A stretch of 43,655 nucleotides of DNA from assembly GCA_000488855.1 (NCBI GenBank), contig KI535271.1:1-43655 (forward strand), given 5' to 3'. Both the position numbers and the translations under genes were made by a program. This document shows positions 26,839 through 35,565 of the stretch, piece by piece. The stretch comes from Eubacterium brachy ATCC 33089. GTDB lineage: Bacteria; Bacillota; Clostridia; Peptostreptococcales; Anaerovoracaceae. Under the pieces are notes generated by a model. The model worked only from the letters and a program-made list of their open reading frames with translations, was not told where the DNA came from and ran no database searches. The first letter of the stretch is position 1; every line of letters starts with the position of its first letter.

Positions 26839-27873
26839 ATGGGAATCACTTATAAAGATGCGGGAGTTGATACAAAAGAGGGAGAGAGAGCAGTTTCCCT
26901 CATAAAGGAGCATGTGAAAAGGACATTCGATAAAAACGTTTTGACAGGGCTAGGTGGCTTTGGAGGACTGTTTAAATTGCCTGTCAAGGATATGAAGGAA
27001 CCTGTTTTAGTCAGTGGAACCGACGGGGTTGGAACCAAATTGAAAATAGCTTTTTTGATGGACAAACACGATACGGTAGGGATTGACTGCGTGGCAATGT
27101 GTATTAACGATATACTGTGTCAAGGAGCAACTCCTCTATTCTTTCTTGACTACATCGCAACAGGAAGAGTTAGAGCGGAGAATATTGCGGAAATCGTAAA
27201 AGGCATCTCAGAAGGATGTCTGCAAGGATCAAGTGCTTTGATAGGAGGAGAGACGGCTGAAATGCCGGGATTTTACCGAGAGGGAGAATATGATATTGCA
27301 GGATTTTCCGTGGGAATCGCGGATAGAGAAAAGATAATTACAGGTAATGAAATAAAAGCGGGCGATGTAATCATAGGATTGCCGTCAAGTGGACTTCACA
27401 GCAATGGATATTCTCTGGTCAGAAAAATTATCTTGGATGAGAAAAAGATGTGTATGGGAGATTTTATAGGCGATCTTGGAGAAACTCTAGGGGAAGCTTT
27501 GTTAAGACCTACTAAAATTTATGCGAAACATTGCAAAATAGCCGGTGAAACGTGTAATATAAAAGGAATAGTTCACATTACCGGAGGTGGATTTTATGAA
27601 AATATCCCCAGAATTCTGCCTGAAAATATCGGAGTGGAAATTGATAAGAGTTCATGGGAGAGGCATAAAATTTTCAATTTTCTACAGAAAGTCGGTAATA
27701 TTGCCGAAGAGGAAATGTTCAAAACTTTTAACATGGGCATTGGAATGATGTTTTTTGTAGATGAAAGAGATGTGGAAAAACTCATCAAAACCCTGAATCA
27801 AAAAGGTGAAAAAGCGTATGTTATAGGGAAAGCGATAGAAGCTAAAACAGATGAAAAGGTGAAGCTGATATGA
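26839..27873 (+). CDS. purM: Phosphoribosylformylglycinamidine cyclo-ligase (AIR synthetase)
   Basis: A 344-residue PurM that closes the imidazole ring of FGAM to give AIR with ATP. Family motifs include [47 protein letters not shown] and the C-terminal [12 protein letters not shown]. Length is normal. GGAGGAG lies four bases before the ATG. The stop overlaps the purN start by four bases, so the two are translationally coupled. Confidence 0.95.
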   Translation: MGITYKDAGVDTKEGERAVSLIKEHVKRTFDKNVLTGLGGFGGLFKLPVKDMKEPVLVSGTDGVGTKLKIAFLMDKHDTVGIDCVAMCINDILCQGATPLFFLDYIATGRVRAENIAEIVKGISEGCLQGSSALIGGETAEMPGFYREGEYDIAGFSVGIADREKIITGNEIKAGDVIIGLPSSGLHSNGYSLVRKIILDEKKMCMGDFIGDLGETLGEALLRPTKIYAKHCKIAGETCNIKGIVHITGGGFYENIPRILPENIGVEIDKSSWERHKIFNFLQKVGNIAEEEMFKTFNMGIGMMFFVDERDVEKLIKTLNQKGEKAYVIGKAIEAKTDEKVKLI

Positions 27874-28475
27874 AAAAGAAAGTCAGGATATCGGTTTTGG
27901 TATCAGGAGGAGGTTCAAATCTTCAGAGCTTGATAGATATGTATAAAGATAGCGAGACTTGTGAAATCGTACAGGTCATATCGTCAAAAGCCGGAGTTTA
28001 CGCCCTGGAAAGAGGAAAGGCTCATGGAATTCCGGGATTTATAGCGGACAGGGAAACATATCCCGATATGAGGATGAGAATGGCTAAAATTTTGGAACTG
28101 ATGGAGAGAAAGGATACGGATTTAGTTGTGCTTGCAGGATATCTGGACATACTATCAAAGGAAGTGGTCGATAGATATAGAAATAGAATCATAAATATAC
28201 ACCCGTCATTGTTGCCTAAGTTCGGTGGCAAGGATTGTTATGGAATGAAAGTTCATGAAAAGGTCTTACAGGCAGGTGAAAAAGTCAGCGGTGCTACAGT
28301 TCACTTAGTCGACGAAGGCATAGATACAGGCGAGATAATCTTACAAAAGAAAGTTGAAGTTTTGGAAGATGACACACCTGAAAAATTAGCGGAGAGGGTT
28401 TTAAAGGTGGAACACGAAATATTGCCGAAAGCCGTTGAAATGATAGTTAATTCTCAGTTTAAAAATGCTGAATAG
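27870..28475 (+). CDS. purN: Phosphoribosylglycinamide formyltransferase
   Basis: A 201-residue folate-dependent GAR transformylase. The GAR phosphate loop GGGSNLQSL lies near the start. The catalytic Asn and His are N109 and H111 in [11 protein letters not shown], and the conserved Asp is in [11 protein letters not shown]. It passes a formyl group from 10-formyl-THF to GAR. It overlaps purM (ATGA) and is followed at once by purF. Confidence 0.94.
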   Translation: MKKKVRISVLVSGGGSNLQSLIDMYKDSETCEIVQVISSKAGVYALERGKAHGIPGFIADRETYPDMRMRMAKILELMERKDTDLVVLAGYLDILSKEVVDRYRNRIINIHPSLLPKFGGKDCYGMKVHEKVLQAGEKVSGATVHLVDEGIDTGEIILQKKVEVLEDDTPEKLAERVLKVEHEILPKAVEMIVNSQFKNAE

Positions 28476-28484
28476 AGGTTGAAA

Positions 28485-29906
28485 ATGGGTGGAGTATTTG
28501 GAGTTGTATCTCAAAGTGACTGCGTTGCGGATGTGTTTTTCGGGACGGACTATCACTCTCATCTGGGTACGAAAAACGGAGGGATGTGCCTCTTGGGAGA
28601 GCGAGGCTTTATGCGACAAATTCACAGCATAGCAGAAAGTCCTTTTAGAAGCAGATTTAGAGATGATTTGTCGAACTTCAGAGGAAATTTCGGCATCGGA
28701 GCCATTTCCGACGGAGATCCGCAGCCCCTTACAGTGAGAAATAAGTTTGGACATTGGGCGATAACCACAGTTGGAAGGATAAATAACAAAGAAGAACTGG
28801 TAGGAGAACTCATAAGAGAGGGCAACGACCATTTTATGACTAAAAGTAGTGGCGACATAAATAATACAGAGTTAATTGCAGCTCTGGTTTCGACGGGAGA
28901 TGATTTGGTAGAGGGAATTGTAAACGCCCAAAATCGAATAGACGGATCGGTCACATTGCTGATTTTAACCCGTGAAGGGATGTATGCCGCTAGAGATAAA
29001 TTCGGCAGAACCCCGCTGATATTGGGAAAGAAGGACGGTGCTTACTGTGCTGCGTCGGAAAGTTTTGCGTTTATAAATATAGGATATGAGTACGAGAGAG
29101 AATTGGGAGCGGGAGAAATCGCATTTTTACAACCGACGGAGGAGAAAATTTTGCGAAGACCTCTGGAGAAAATGAAAATTTGCACTTTTTTATGGAGCTA
29201 TTTCGGGTACACAACTTCCACTTATGAAGGTAAAAACGTCGAGATGATGAGAAATAAAAATGGAGAATTTTTAGCGATGGCAGACGATGATACGAAAGTT
29301 GACTACGTAGCAGGAGTCCCGGATTCGGGAACGGCTCACGCTCTGGGATATGCGAATAAATCGCAGATACCTTACGCCAGACCTTTGATAAAATACACTC
29401 CGACATGGTCCAGGAGCTTCATGCCGACAGACCAGAAGTTGCGAAATCAGGTGGCGCAGATGAAGTTGATTCCGGTCTTCCAGCTGATAAAAAATAAAAA
29501 ATTCGTTTTGATAGATGACTCCATAGTCAGGGGTACTCAGCTTTCGGAAACGGTGTCATATCTGATTGAAAACGGTGCGAAAGAAATTCATGTGAGATCG
29601 GCATCACCGCCTATCATGTTTCCGTGTAAATATCTGAATTTTTCCAGGACGGTGAGTTCGATGGAACTGATAACACATCGAGTTATTAAGAGCTTAGAGG
29701 GACGAGAAGAAAACTGGGAAATACCCGACGAAGTGATGAATAGATACAAAGATGAAAATACAGCGGAATACCGCAATATGGTTGAAGAGATTCGACGAGA
29801 GATGGATTTTAACAGTCTGAAATTTCAAAAGTTGAGTAAACTTTTAGAAGCTACGGAAGTGGATAGCTGCAAACTTTGCACGTATTGTTGGAATGGAGAA
29901 GAGTAA
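28485..29906 (+). CDS. purF: Amidophosphoribosyltransferase-like protein lacking the N-terminal nucleophile Cys
   Basis: A 473-residue PurF, expected to catalyse the first committed step, PRPP to phosphoribosylamine. The C-terminal phosphoribosyltransferase domain is intact (FVLIDDSIVRGTQ), and likely iron-sulfur cysteines are present at C233, C381 and C462/C465/C468. Classic PurF starts, after propeptide removal, with a Cys nucleophile in CGVFG or CGIFG. Here the corresponding start is MGGVFG: Gly stands in place of that Cys, and the nearest Cys is C13. ATG 28485 is chosen because AGAGG sits six bases upstream; the alternative TTG at 28479 adds only Met-Lys and no Cys. It may use free ammonia or a different Cys. 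Confidence 0.88.
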   Translation: MGGVFGVVSQSDCVADVFFGTDYHSHLGTKNGGMCLLGERGFMRQIHSIAESPFRSRFRDDLSNFRGNFGIGAISDGDPQPLTVRNKFGHWAITTVGRINNKEELVGELIREGNDHFMTKSSGDINNTELIAALVSTGDDLVEGIVNAQNRIDGSVTLLILTREGMYAARDKFGRTPLILGKKDGAYCAASESFAFINIGYEYERELGAGEIAFLQPTEEKILRRPLEKMKICTFLWSYFGYTTSTYEGKNVEMMRNKNGEFLAMADDDTKVDYVAGVPDSGTAHALGYANKSQIPYARPLIKYTPTWSRSFMPTDQKLRNQVAQMKLIPVFQLIKNKKFVLIDDSIVRGTQLSETVSYLIENGAKEIHVRSASPPIMFPCKYLNFSRTVSSMELITHRVIKSLEGREENWEIPDEVMNRYKDENTAEYRNMVEEIRREMDFNSLKFQKLSKLLEATEVDSCKLCTYCWNGEE

Positions 29907-29907
29907 A

Positions 29908-31470
29908 ATGAGAGTTTTAATAAGTGTGTCGGACAAAACAGGTGTCGTTGAATTTGCAAGAGGCTTGGAAAGGCTAAACTGGGAGATAATTTCGACGGGC
30001 GGAACGTTAAAATTGCTCAATGACAACGGAGTAAAGGCTAAATCCGTAATGGAGGTGACTGAATTTCCGGAGTGTTTAGACGGTCGTGTAAAGACCCTGC
30101 ATCCCAAAATTCACGGAGGAATTTTGAATATAAGAGATAACGATGATCACAGAGACCAGATAAATCGTTTAGGCATAGAGAGCATAGATATGGTCGTAGT
30201 TAATCTTTATCCGTTTAAGAACACTGTAATGAAGAGAAATTGTTCATTGGAGGAGGCTATAGAAAATATAGATATAGGCGGACCTGCAATGCTCAGATCG
30301 GCAGCGAAAAACCACAGATATACATTGCCTATTTGCGATATTATCGATTACGATATGATACTGCAGCTGTTGGATGAAAAGGGTGAGGTGGACTATAGGA
30401 CGAGATATAAGCTGGCTTTGAAAGCGTTTAATCACACAGCGGCATATGACGGAACCATTGCATCTTATTTGATGGATAGAGATGAGGAATTGAGCAGAAT
30501 TGAAAATTATCCTGAACAGTTCACAATGACTTTCGAAAAAATTCAGACCTTGAGATATGGTGAAAATCCTCACCAGCAGGGAGTATACTATAAGGACGTG
30601 TTTCCCCAGGAGGATGCTCTGATAAATGCGAAAAAAATTCATGGAAAAGAGCTGTCATTTAACAATATAAACGACTTACAAGGAGCAGTGGCTTGTCTGA
30701 GGGAGTTTTCGGGAATTGCGGTAGTGGCGGTCAAACACTCGAATCCTTGCGGCATCGGCGTAGGAAGCAGCATATTGGAAGCATATGAGAAGGCATACAG
30801 TTGTGATCCGACATCGATTTTCGGCGGAGTCGTAGCTTGCAACAGAGCTGTAGATGGGAAGACGGCGGAGAAGATGAACGAAATTTTTCTGGAAATTATC
30901 ATAGCTCCGCAGTTTACAGATGAAGCGCTCGCAATTTTAACGAAGAAGAAAAATTTGAGGCTTATGACTTTGAAAGAGTTGGATACCGGTTATGAAAAGA
31001 TGAAAGAAAGCCGGGACAGGAAGCTGGATATTAAGAGAGTTGATGGGGGAATATTGATTCAGGATGTGGATGATACTCTGATAAATAAAATGGATGTCGT
31101 AACGAAAAAAGAACCGACTGACAGGGAATTGTCAGATATGAAAATTGCCATGAAAGCGGTTAAACATACGAGAAGTAACGGAATAGTCATAGTCAAGGAC
31201 AGTATGACTATCGGAATCGGACCGGGGCAGACCAACAGGATTTGGGCATTGAAGAACGCAATTAAACAATCTGAATTTTCAACAGAAGGTGCTGTTGTGG
31301 CATCGGATGCATTCTTTCCGTTTGACGATTGTGTCACAGCCTGCGGAGAAGCAGGCATATCGGCGATAATCCAACCGGGAGGATCCGTTAGAGATGAGGA
31401 TAGCATCAGGAAAGCCGATGAGTTGGGCATAGCCATGGTGTTCACCGGACAGAGACATTTCAAGCATTAG
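29908..31470 (+). CDS. purH: Bifunctional AICAR formyltransferase / IMP cyclohydrolase
   Basis: A 520-residue enzyme for the last two steps to IMP. The N-terminal MGS-type cyclohydrolase domain (about 1-195) has DKTGVVEFA, STGGT and GRVKTLHPKIHGG. The C-terminal transformylase domain carries the RYGENPHQQG, KHSNPCGIG and SDAFFPF motifs. The ATG at 29908 gives the usual MRVLISVSDKTG start, has GGAGAAGAG just upstream and lies one base past the purF stop; the in-frame ATG at 29893 inside purF is less likely. A long palindrome follows the stop. Confidence 0.94.
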   Translation: MRVLISVSDKTGVVEFARGLERLNWEIISTGGTLKLLNDNGVKAKSVMEVTEFPECLDGRVKTLHPKIHGGILNIRDNDDHRDQINRLGIESIDMVVVNLYPFKNTVMKRNCSLEEAIENIDIGGPAMLRSAAKNHRYTLPICDIIDYDMILQLLDEKGEVDYRTRYKLALKAFNHTAAYDGTIASYLMDRDEELSRIENYPEQFTMTFEKIQTLRYGENPHQQGVYYKDVFPQEDALINAKKIHGKELSFNNINDLQGAVACLREFSGIAVVAVKHSNPCGIGVGSSILEAYEKAYSCDPTSIFGGVVACNRAVDGKTAEKMNEIFLEIIIAPQFTDEALAILTKKKNLRLMTLKELDTGYEKMKESRDRKLDIKRVDGGILIQDVDDTLINKMDVVTKKEPTDRELSDMKIAMKAVKHTRSNGIVIVKDSMTIGIGPGQTNRIWALKNAIKQSEFSTEGAVVASDAFFPFDDCVTACGEAGISAIIQPGGSVRDEDSIRKADELGIAMVFTGQRHFKH

Positions 31471-31558
31471 AATTGAATTTTCACAAATCTTGGATTTGTA
31501 GAAAATTCAATTCACAGAGCGAAAGCGAAGTGAGTAAGACACAAATCTTGGATTTGTG
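31470..31558. repeat. Paired palindromic repeats between purH and purD
   Basis: GAATTGAATTTTC (31470-31482) is an exact inverted copy of 31501-31513. An inner ACAAATC-TTG-GATTTGT makes a 20-pair hairpin with one bulge. The unit CACAAATCTTGGATTTGT recurs at 31540-31557, where its own arms pair over eight bases. It sits inside the operon just after the purH stop and may be a transcript-processing or attenuation element, or a small dispersed palindrome. The first hairpin lacks a T tail. Confidence 0.8.
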
Positions 31559-31631
31559 AAAAAGACAATGTAAAAATTTCAAAGGATATAGAGATATACG
31601 GTATAACAGAAACTTTTAGGAAGAGAGAATC

Positions 31632-32897
31632 ATGAGAATAGCAGTAATCGGAAGCGGTGGCAGAGAACACGCCATAATATGGAAGTTGAGAGAAAATGAA
31701 AATATAAAAGAAATTTACGCTTTACCAGGTAATGCCGGAATTGGACAAGTTGCCCGATGTGTAGACATATCGGTGGAAGATATATCGGGAATTTGTGAAT
31801 TCTCAAAGAGAAACAATATCGACATGGTTGTGGTGGGACCGGAGGTACCGCTTGCTATGGGACTCGTTGATGAACTCGAAAGGGCTGGAATCAGAGCTTT
31901 CGGTCCTAACAGAAAGTGTGCGGAGCTAGAGGCGAGCAAAGCATTCACAAAGGCATTTCTGAAACGTCACAAAATCCCAACAGCGGAGTATAGAGAGTAT
32001 ACGGATATTGATACGATTACAAATGACATTGGGATTTTCGGATTTCCGATGGTAATAAAGGCTGACGGTCTGGCTGCCGGAAAAGGCGTAGTCATTGCAG
32101 AGACGGAAGAAGAGGCAAAAAACGCCATCAGAGACATGATGGAAGAGAAGATATTCGGTGATGCCGGAAATAAAATAGTGGTTGAGGAATGCTTAGTCGG
32201 AATCGAAGCCTCATGTCTTTGTTTTGTCGATGAAAATACAATTATTCCTATGGCATCAGCACAGGATTATAAAAGGGTTTTCGATGGAGACAGAGGTTTG
32301 AACACAGGAGGGATGGGGACATATTCACCATCATTGATGTGGAATGACAATATCGAGAAACAGGTTATGGAAACTATTTTAAAACCGACGCTGCAAGGGT
32401 TTAAAAAGGATGGACTGAATTTTAAAGGAGTGCTGTTTGTAGGATTGATGTTAACGGATAACGGTCCGAAGGTAATCGAATTCAACAATCGTTTTGGAGA
32501 CCCGGAAACTCAATCCGTACTGCCTAGACTGGAGAGCGATTTATACGACATTTTCGATGCTGTCATAGATAACAGGCTGAGCGAAATCGATATCAGGTGG
32601 AAAGACGAAAAAGCGATTTGTGTGGTAATGGCATCGGGAGGATATCCTGAAAAATACGAGAAGGGACTTGAAATTTTCGGACTCGATAATATCGATAATG
32701 ACGTGATACTATTTCATGCAGGAACAAGATTGAATGATGAAGGCAAAATTGTCACCAACGGGGGCAGAGTCCTTTGCGTAACAGCACTTGCACCGTCTCA
32801 TGAAGAAGCAAGAGCCAAGGTCTATGCCAATATAGGCAGAATAAAATTTAAGAACGCTCATTACAGAAAAGATATAGGATTGATAGTTTCTAAGTGA
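31632..32897 (+). CDS. purD: Phosphoribosylamine--glycine ligase
   Basis: A 421-residue ATP-grasp GAR synthetase joining phosphoribosylamine and glycine. It starts with the family signature MRIAVIGSGGREHAI. VVGPEVPLAMGLVDEL, the ATP-grasp core VIKADGLAAGKGVVIA and the metal-binding segment EFNNRFGDPETQ are intact. Length is normal. It is the last purine gene of the cluster, separated from purH by the palindromic repeat region. Confidence 0.95.
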   Translation: MRIAVIGSGGREHAIIWKLRENENIKEIYALPGNAGIGQVARCVDISVEDISGICEFSKRNNIDMVVVGPEVPLAMGLVDELERAGIRAFGPNRKCAELEASKAFTKAFLKRHKIPTAEYREYTDIDTITNDIGIFGFPMVIKADGLAAGKGVVIAETEEEAKNAIRDMMEEKIFGDAGNKIVVEECLVGIEASCLCFVDENTIIPMASAQDYKRVFDGDRGLNTGGMGTYSPSLMWNDNIEKQVMETILKPTLQGFKKDGLNFKGVLFVGLMLTDNGPKVIEFNNRFGDPETQSVLPRLESDLYDIFDAVIDNRLSEIDIRWKDEKAICVVMASGGYPEKYEKGLEIFGLDNIDNDVILFHAGTRLNDEGKIVTNGGRVLCVTALAPSHEEARAKVYANIGRIKFKNAHYRKDIGLIVSK

Positions 32898-32945
32898 TTT
32901 GATATGATATAACCGAGCAGATAAATTTGAGAAGGAGGTTGAGAG

Positions 32946-33458
32946 ATGTTAAAAGAGAAAATATCAAAATTATTGGTAGAGCAGGTGAACAAGGAATTCT
33001 TCTCGGCATATTTATACTTGTCTTTTGCCAATTTCTATGAGGAAGCGGGATTGGACGGATTTGCAAACTGGTATAGAATTCAGGCTATGGAAGAAAGGGA
33101 TCACGCTATTATGTTCATGGACTACGTCCATGATAACGATGGAACGATTCAGTTTGAAGCCGTTGGAAAACCTGATTCAAAGTTGAAAAATTTAATCGAT
33201 CCGTTAAAAGCAGCTCTTCAACACGAAAAGTATATAACTGCTTCGATCAACGCCATTTACGATGAAGCGGCACAGAGCAAGGATTACAGAACCATGCAAT
33301 TCCTGGACTGGTTCGTTATGGAGCAGAGAGAAGAAGAGAAAACGGCAAGTGATCTTGTCACCAAGTTTGAGCTTTTCGGAAGCGATGCAAAGAATTTGTA
33401 CTCTTTAAATGAAGAATTAAAGACGAGAGTTTATACAGCACCTGCAAACAATAATTAG
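32946..33458 (+). CDS. ftnA: Non-heme ferritin
   Basis: A 170-residue bacterial ferritin that oxidises and stores iron in a 24-subunit shell. The diiron ferroxidase ligands are all present at their standard numbers: E17, E50, H53, E94, Q127 and E130. A strong AAGGAGG site precedes the ATG. It lies 48 bases after purD on the same strand with no clear terminator or promoter between, so it may be the last gene of the purine transcript, an odd pairing. The last residues (APANNN) are a disordered tail. Confidence 0.94.
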   Translation: MLKEKISKLLVEQVNKEFFSAYLYLSFANFYEEAGLDGFANWYRIQAMEERDHAIMFMDYVHDNDGTIQFEAVGKPDSKLKNLIDPLKAALQHEKYITASINAIYDEAAQSKDYRTMQFLDWFVMEQREEEKTASDLVTKFELFGSDAKNLYSLNEELKTRVYTAPANNN

Positions 33459-33599
33459 CAACAAGTGATGAGATAGGACGTAAAGTTGACTGCGGTGAGA
33501 GAATTTAAAGCCAAAGGGAGAAATTCCATCAAGAATAATCTGAAGACTCTATGCATAATAGTTGTTTTGTAAACTTTTGCAATTGAAGTGATAAAATAA

Positions 33600-33716
33600 T
33601 TTATCAACATTGTACAGGTAGTAGGTTCATTTCGTTTGCCTATTGGAAGCTATATCTATAATCCGGCTGTTGAGAGAATATTAGAGGATACCGGCGAAGA
33701 GGTGGGTACAGATTAA
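33600..33716 (+). pseudogene. Possible remnant reading frame, unrecognised
   Basis: A 38-codon open stretch between two stops, with no start codon or ribosome site, translates to protein-like sequence (VGSFRLPIGSYIYNPAVERI). It lies in a 728-base region after ferritin that carries no intact gene, next to another broken frame. I cannot name the parent family; it may be chance. Confidence 0.25.
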
Positions 33717-33788
33717 CGGAATTTGTAGAGATAGACTATTCAATGATGGCCATATTTATGTCTGAAAGACAATCCTGAAAAGAGGACA

Positions 33789-33974
33789 ATGAGCTGCCTA
33801 AATGACAGTAATAGCATGATGAAAGGGAATGCTGAAAAGTACTTCGTGCTAATGTTGTCGTTTATAGGCTGGTAGATGTTGTTATTTGCAATAGTCGGTT
33901 TTGTGGCGACAATATTCTCAGAGCACGCTCTCAAAGGAGTAAATTTGATCATAGGCATAGGTTTCACATTTTGA
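33789..33974 (+). pseudogene. Small membrane protein gene interrupted by an in-frame TAG
   Basis: From an ATG with GAGGA just upstream, 28 codons run to a TAG at 33873-33875. The same frame then continues for 32 codons of membrane-protein-like sequence (MLLFAIVGFVATIFSEHALKG) to a TGA. The two hydrophobic stretches flank the TAG. This fits a decayed two-pass membrane protein of about 60 residues. Family unknown. The remaining gap (33459-33788 and 33975-34186) holds only a terminator and a promoter. Confidence 0.45.
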
Positions 33975-33981
33975 TGTGTAC

Positions 33982-34019
33982 TCCCTTGAGAAATATGAAA
34001 AATTCTCAAGGGAACTTTT
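33982..34019 (+). terminator. Terminator ahead of the purine permease
   Basis: TCCCTTGAGAA (33982-33992) pairs exactly with TTCTCAAGGGA (34003-34013), followed by ACTTTTGCTTT. It probably ends transcripts from the ferritin side. Confidence 0.75.
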
Positions 34020-34108
34020 GCTTTGACATCAAAATAAGTTTAATATTATAGCATTTGACTATTAGGCTGTAAAAAATTATATCAAAAATAAATAAATGCA
34101 CAATATCG

Positions 34109-34137
34109 TTGAAATTGCAATGGAAATAGGATATAAT
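34109..34137 (+). promoter_or_regulatory. Promoter of the purine permease gene
   Basis: TTGAAA (34109-34114) and a perfect TATAAT (34132-34137) are 17 bases apart. The leader is too short for a purine riboswitch. Confidence 0.75.
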
Positions 34138-34186
34138 CTAATGTCTGAAAGACAATTTTGAGTAGAAAGTTTATAGGAGGTTCTAG

Positions 34187-35551
34187 GTGGAGAGGTTATT
34201 TAAATTAAAAGAGCATAATACCGATGTCAGAACGGAAATTACTGCCGGTATTACCACGTTCTTATCTATGGTGTACATACTTGCGGTAAACCCTAACATT
34301 TTAAGCGCTGCGGGTATGAATCCAAGTGCGGTGTTTACAGCAACTGCAGTTTCAGGTGCAATTGCTACATTGTTCATGGCATTTTTAGCGAACTACCCCG
34401 TAGCGTTGGCATCAGGAATGGGGTTGAATGCATATTTTTCATATACGGTCTGTGCAGAGCTTGCAAAAGCGGGAATACAGGATCCTTGGAAAGTTGCATT
34501 GGCAGCGATATTCGTGGAAGGTGTGGTATTCATACTTCTTTCATTGGTAAAATTCAGAGAAACTTTAGTAAATAACGTTCCAAAGAATTTAAAGCTGGGA
34601 ATCACGGCAGGCATAGGTCTGTTTATTTCAATTGTGGGTCTTAAAGGTGCAGGTATAATTGTGGCAAGTCCTGCGACAATATTGGAATTAGGAAATATGA
34701 AGAGTCCTCAAGTCATTTTGGCATTGTTCGGATTTTTGGCAATTGCCGTTCTCAGCCACTTCAGAGTAAGGGGTGCGATTTTATGGGGGATTTTAATGAC
34801 TTGGGTTTTAGGTATGATCGCCCAGTCGACCGGATGGTACGTTGTAAATCCGCAAGTAGGAGCGAATTCTCTATTTCCCAACTTCTCAAGCGGAATAATT
34901 CCTAATATGCCGCACATGTTCGCTTTGGACTTCTCATATATAACAGGTCATATAGTGGATTTTGCAATAATTGTGTTTTCATTCCTATTCGTCGATTTGT
35001 TTGATACGGTAGGGACTCTGATAGGTGTAGCGTCAAAAGCGAACTTACTCGATGAAAAAGGTCATCTGCCGAAAGTTGGAGGGGCTCTGATGTCGGATGC
35101 TTTGGGAACTATCGTAGGCGCTCTGATGGGAACTTCAACTGTAACTTCATATGTTGAATCCAGTGCCGGTGTTGCACAGGGCGGTAGAACAGGGCTTACT
35201 GCAGTTACAGTGGCAGTGCTATTTTTGGCTTCGTTGTTCCTATCTCCGATATTCTTGGCAATACCGGGCTTTGCTACTACGCCGGCCCTTTTGTATGTGG
35301 GCTTTTTAATGCTCAGTGCAGTAAAGGAAATGGACTTTGGCGATGGAGACATGGCTTCTGCAATCGGCGGATTTTTAGCTATTATCATGATGCCTTTTAC
35401 ATATTCTATTGCAAGTGGTATAATGTTTGGTGTGCTTGCTTACGTCATCATCAAAATAGCGACAGGTAAGATAAAGGACATTCACATGGTGATGGCAATT
35501 TCGGCGGTGCTGTTCCTAATTAAAATACTGCTTATGATATTCAAGGGATAA
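34187..35551 (+). CDS. pbuG: NCS2 family guanine/hypoxanthine permease (AzgA/PbuG type)
   Basis: A 454-residue polytopic membrane protein that imports purine bases with protons. The start FKLKEHNTDVRTEITAGITTFLSMVYIL and the motif ANYPVALASGMGLNAYF are those of the AzgA/PbuG subfamily, and a VDLFDTVGTLIGV segment typical of the family's core follows near residue 270. It starts at GTG 34187, six bases after AGGAGG. A phosphoribosyltransferase gene follows after 14 bases, so uptake and ribosylation of the base are likely co-expressed. Confidence 0.9.
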   Translation: MERLFKLKEHNTDVRTEITAGITTFLSMVYILAVNPNILSAAGMNPSAVFTATAVSGAIATLFMAFLANYPVALASGMGLNAYFSYTVCAELAKAGIQDPWKVALAAIFVEGVVFILLSLVKFRETLVNNVPKNLKLGITAGIGLFISIVGLKGAGIIVASPATILELGNMKSPQVILALFGFLAIAVLSHFRVRGAILWGILMTWVLGMIAQSTGWYVVNPQVGANSLFPNFSSGIIPNMPHMFALDFSYITGHIVDFAIIVFSFLFVDLFDTVGTLIGVASKANLLDEKGHLPKVGGALMSDALGTIVGALMGTSTVTSYVESSAGVAQGGRTGLTAVTVAVLFLASLFLSPIFLAIPGFATTPALLYVGFLMLSAVKEMDFGDGDMASAIGGFLAIIMMPFTYSIASGIMFGVLAYVIIKIATGKIKDIHMVMAISAVLFLIKILLMIFKG

Positions 35552-35565
35552 TTAAGGGGATAAAA

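Noticed and set aside
33758-34161. Mini-ORFs MSERQS and MSERQF as leader peptides
   Set aside because: Neither has a ribosome site. In the second copy the ATG lies between the -10 box and the transcription start, so it would not be in the mRNA.
34138-34186. Purine riboswitch before the purine permease
   Set aside because: The leader is about 45 bases, too short for the aptamer and an expression platform.
33459-34186. Insertion sequence remnant
   Set aside because: No transposase-like frame, terminal inverted repeats or target duplications were seen. Only short broken frames, a terminator and a promoter are visible.
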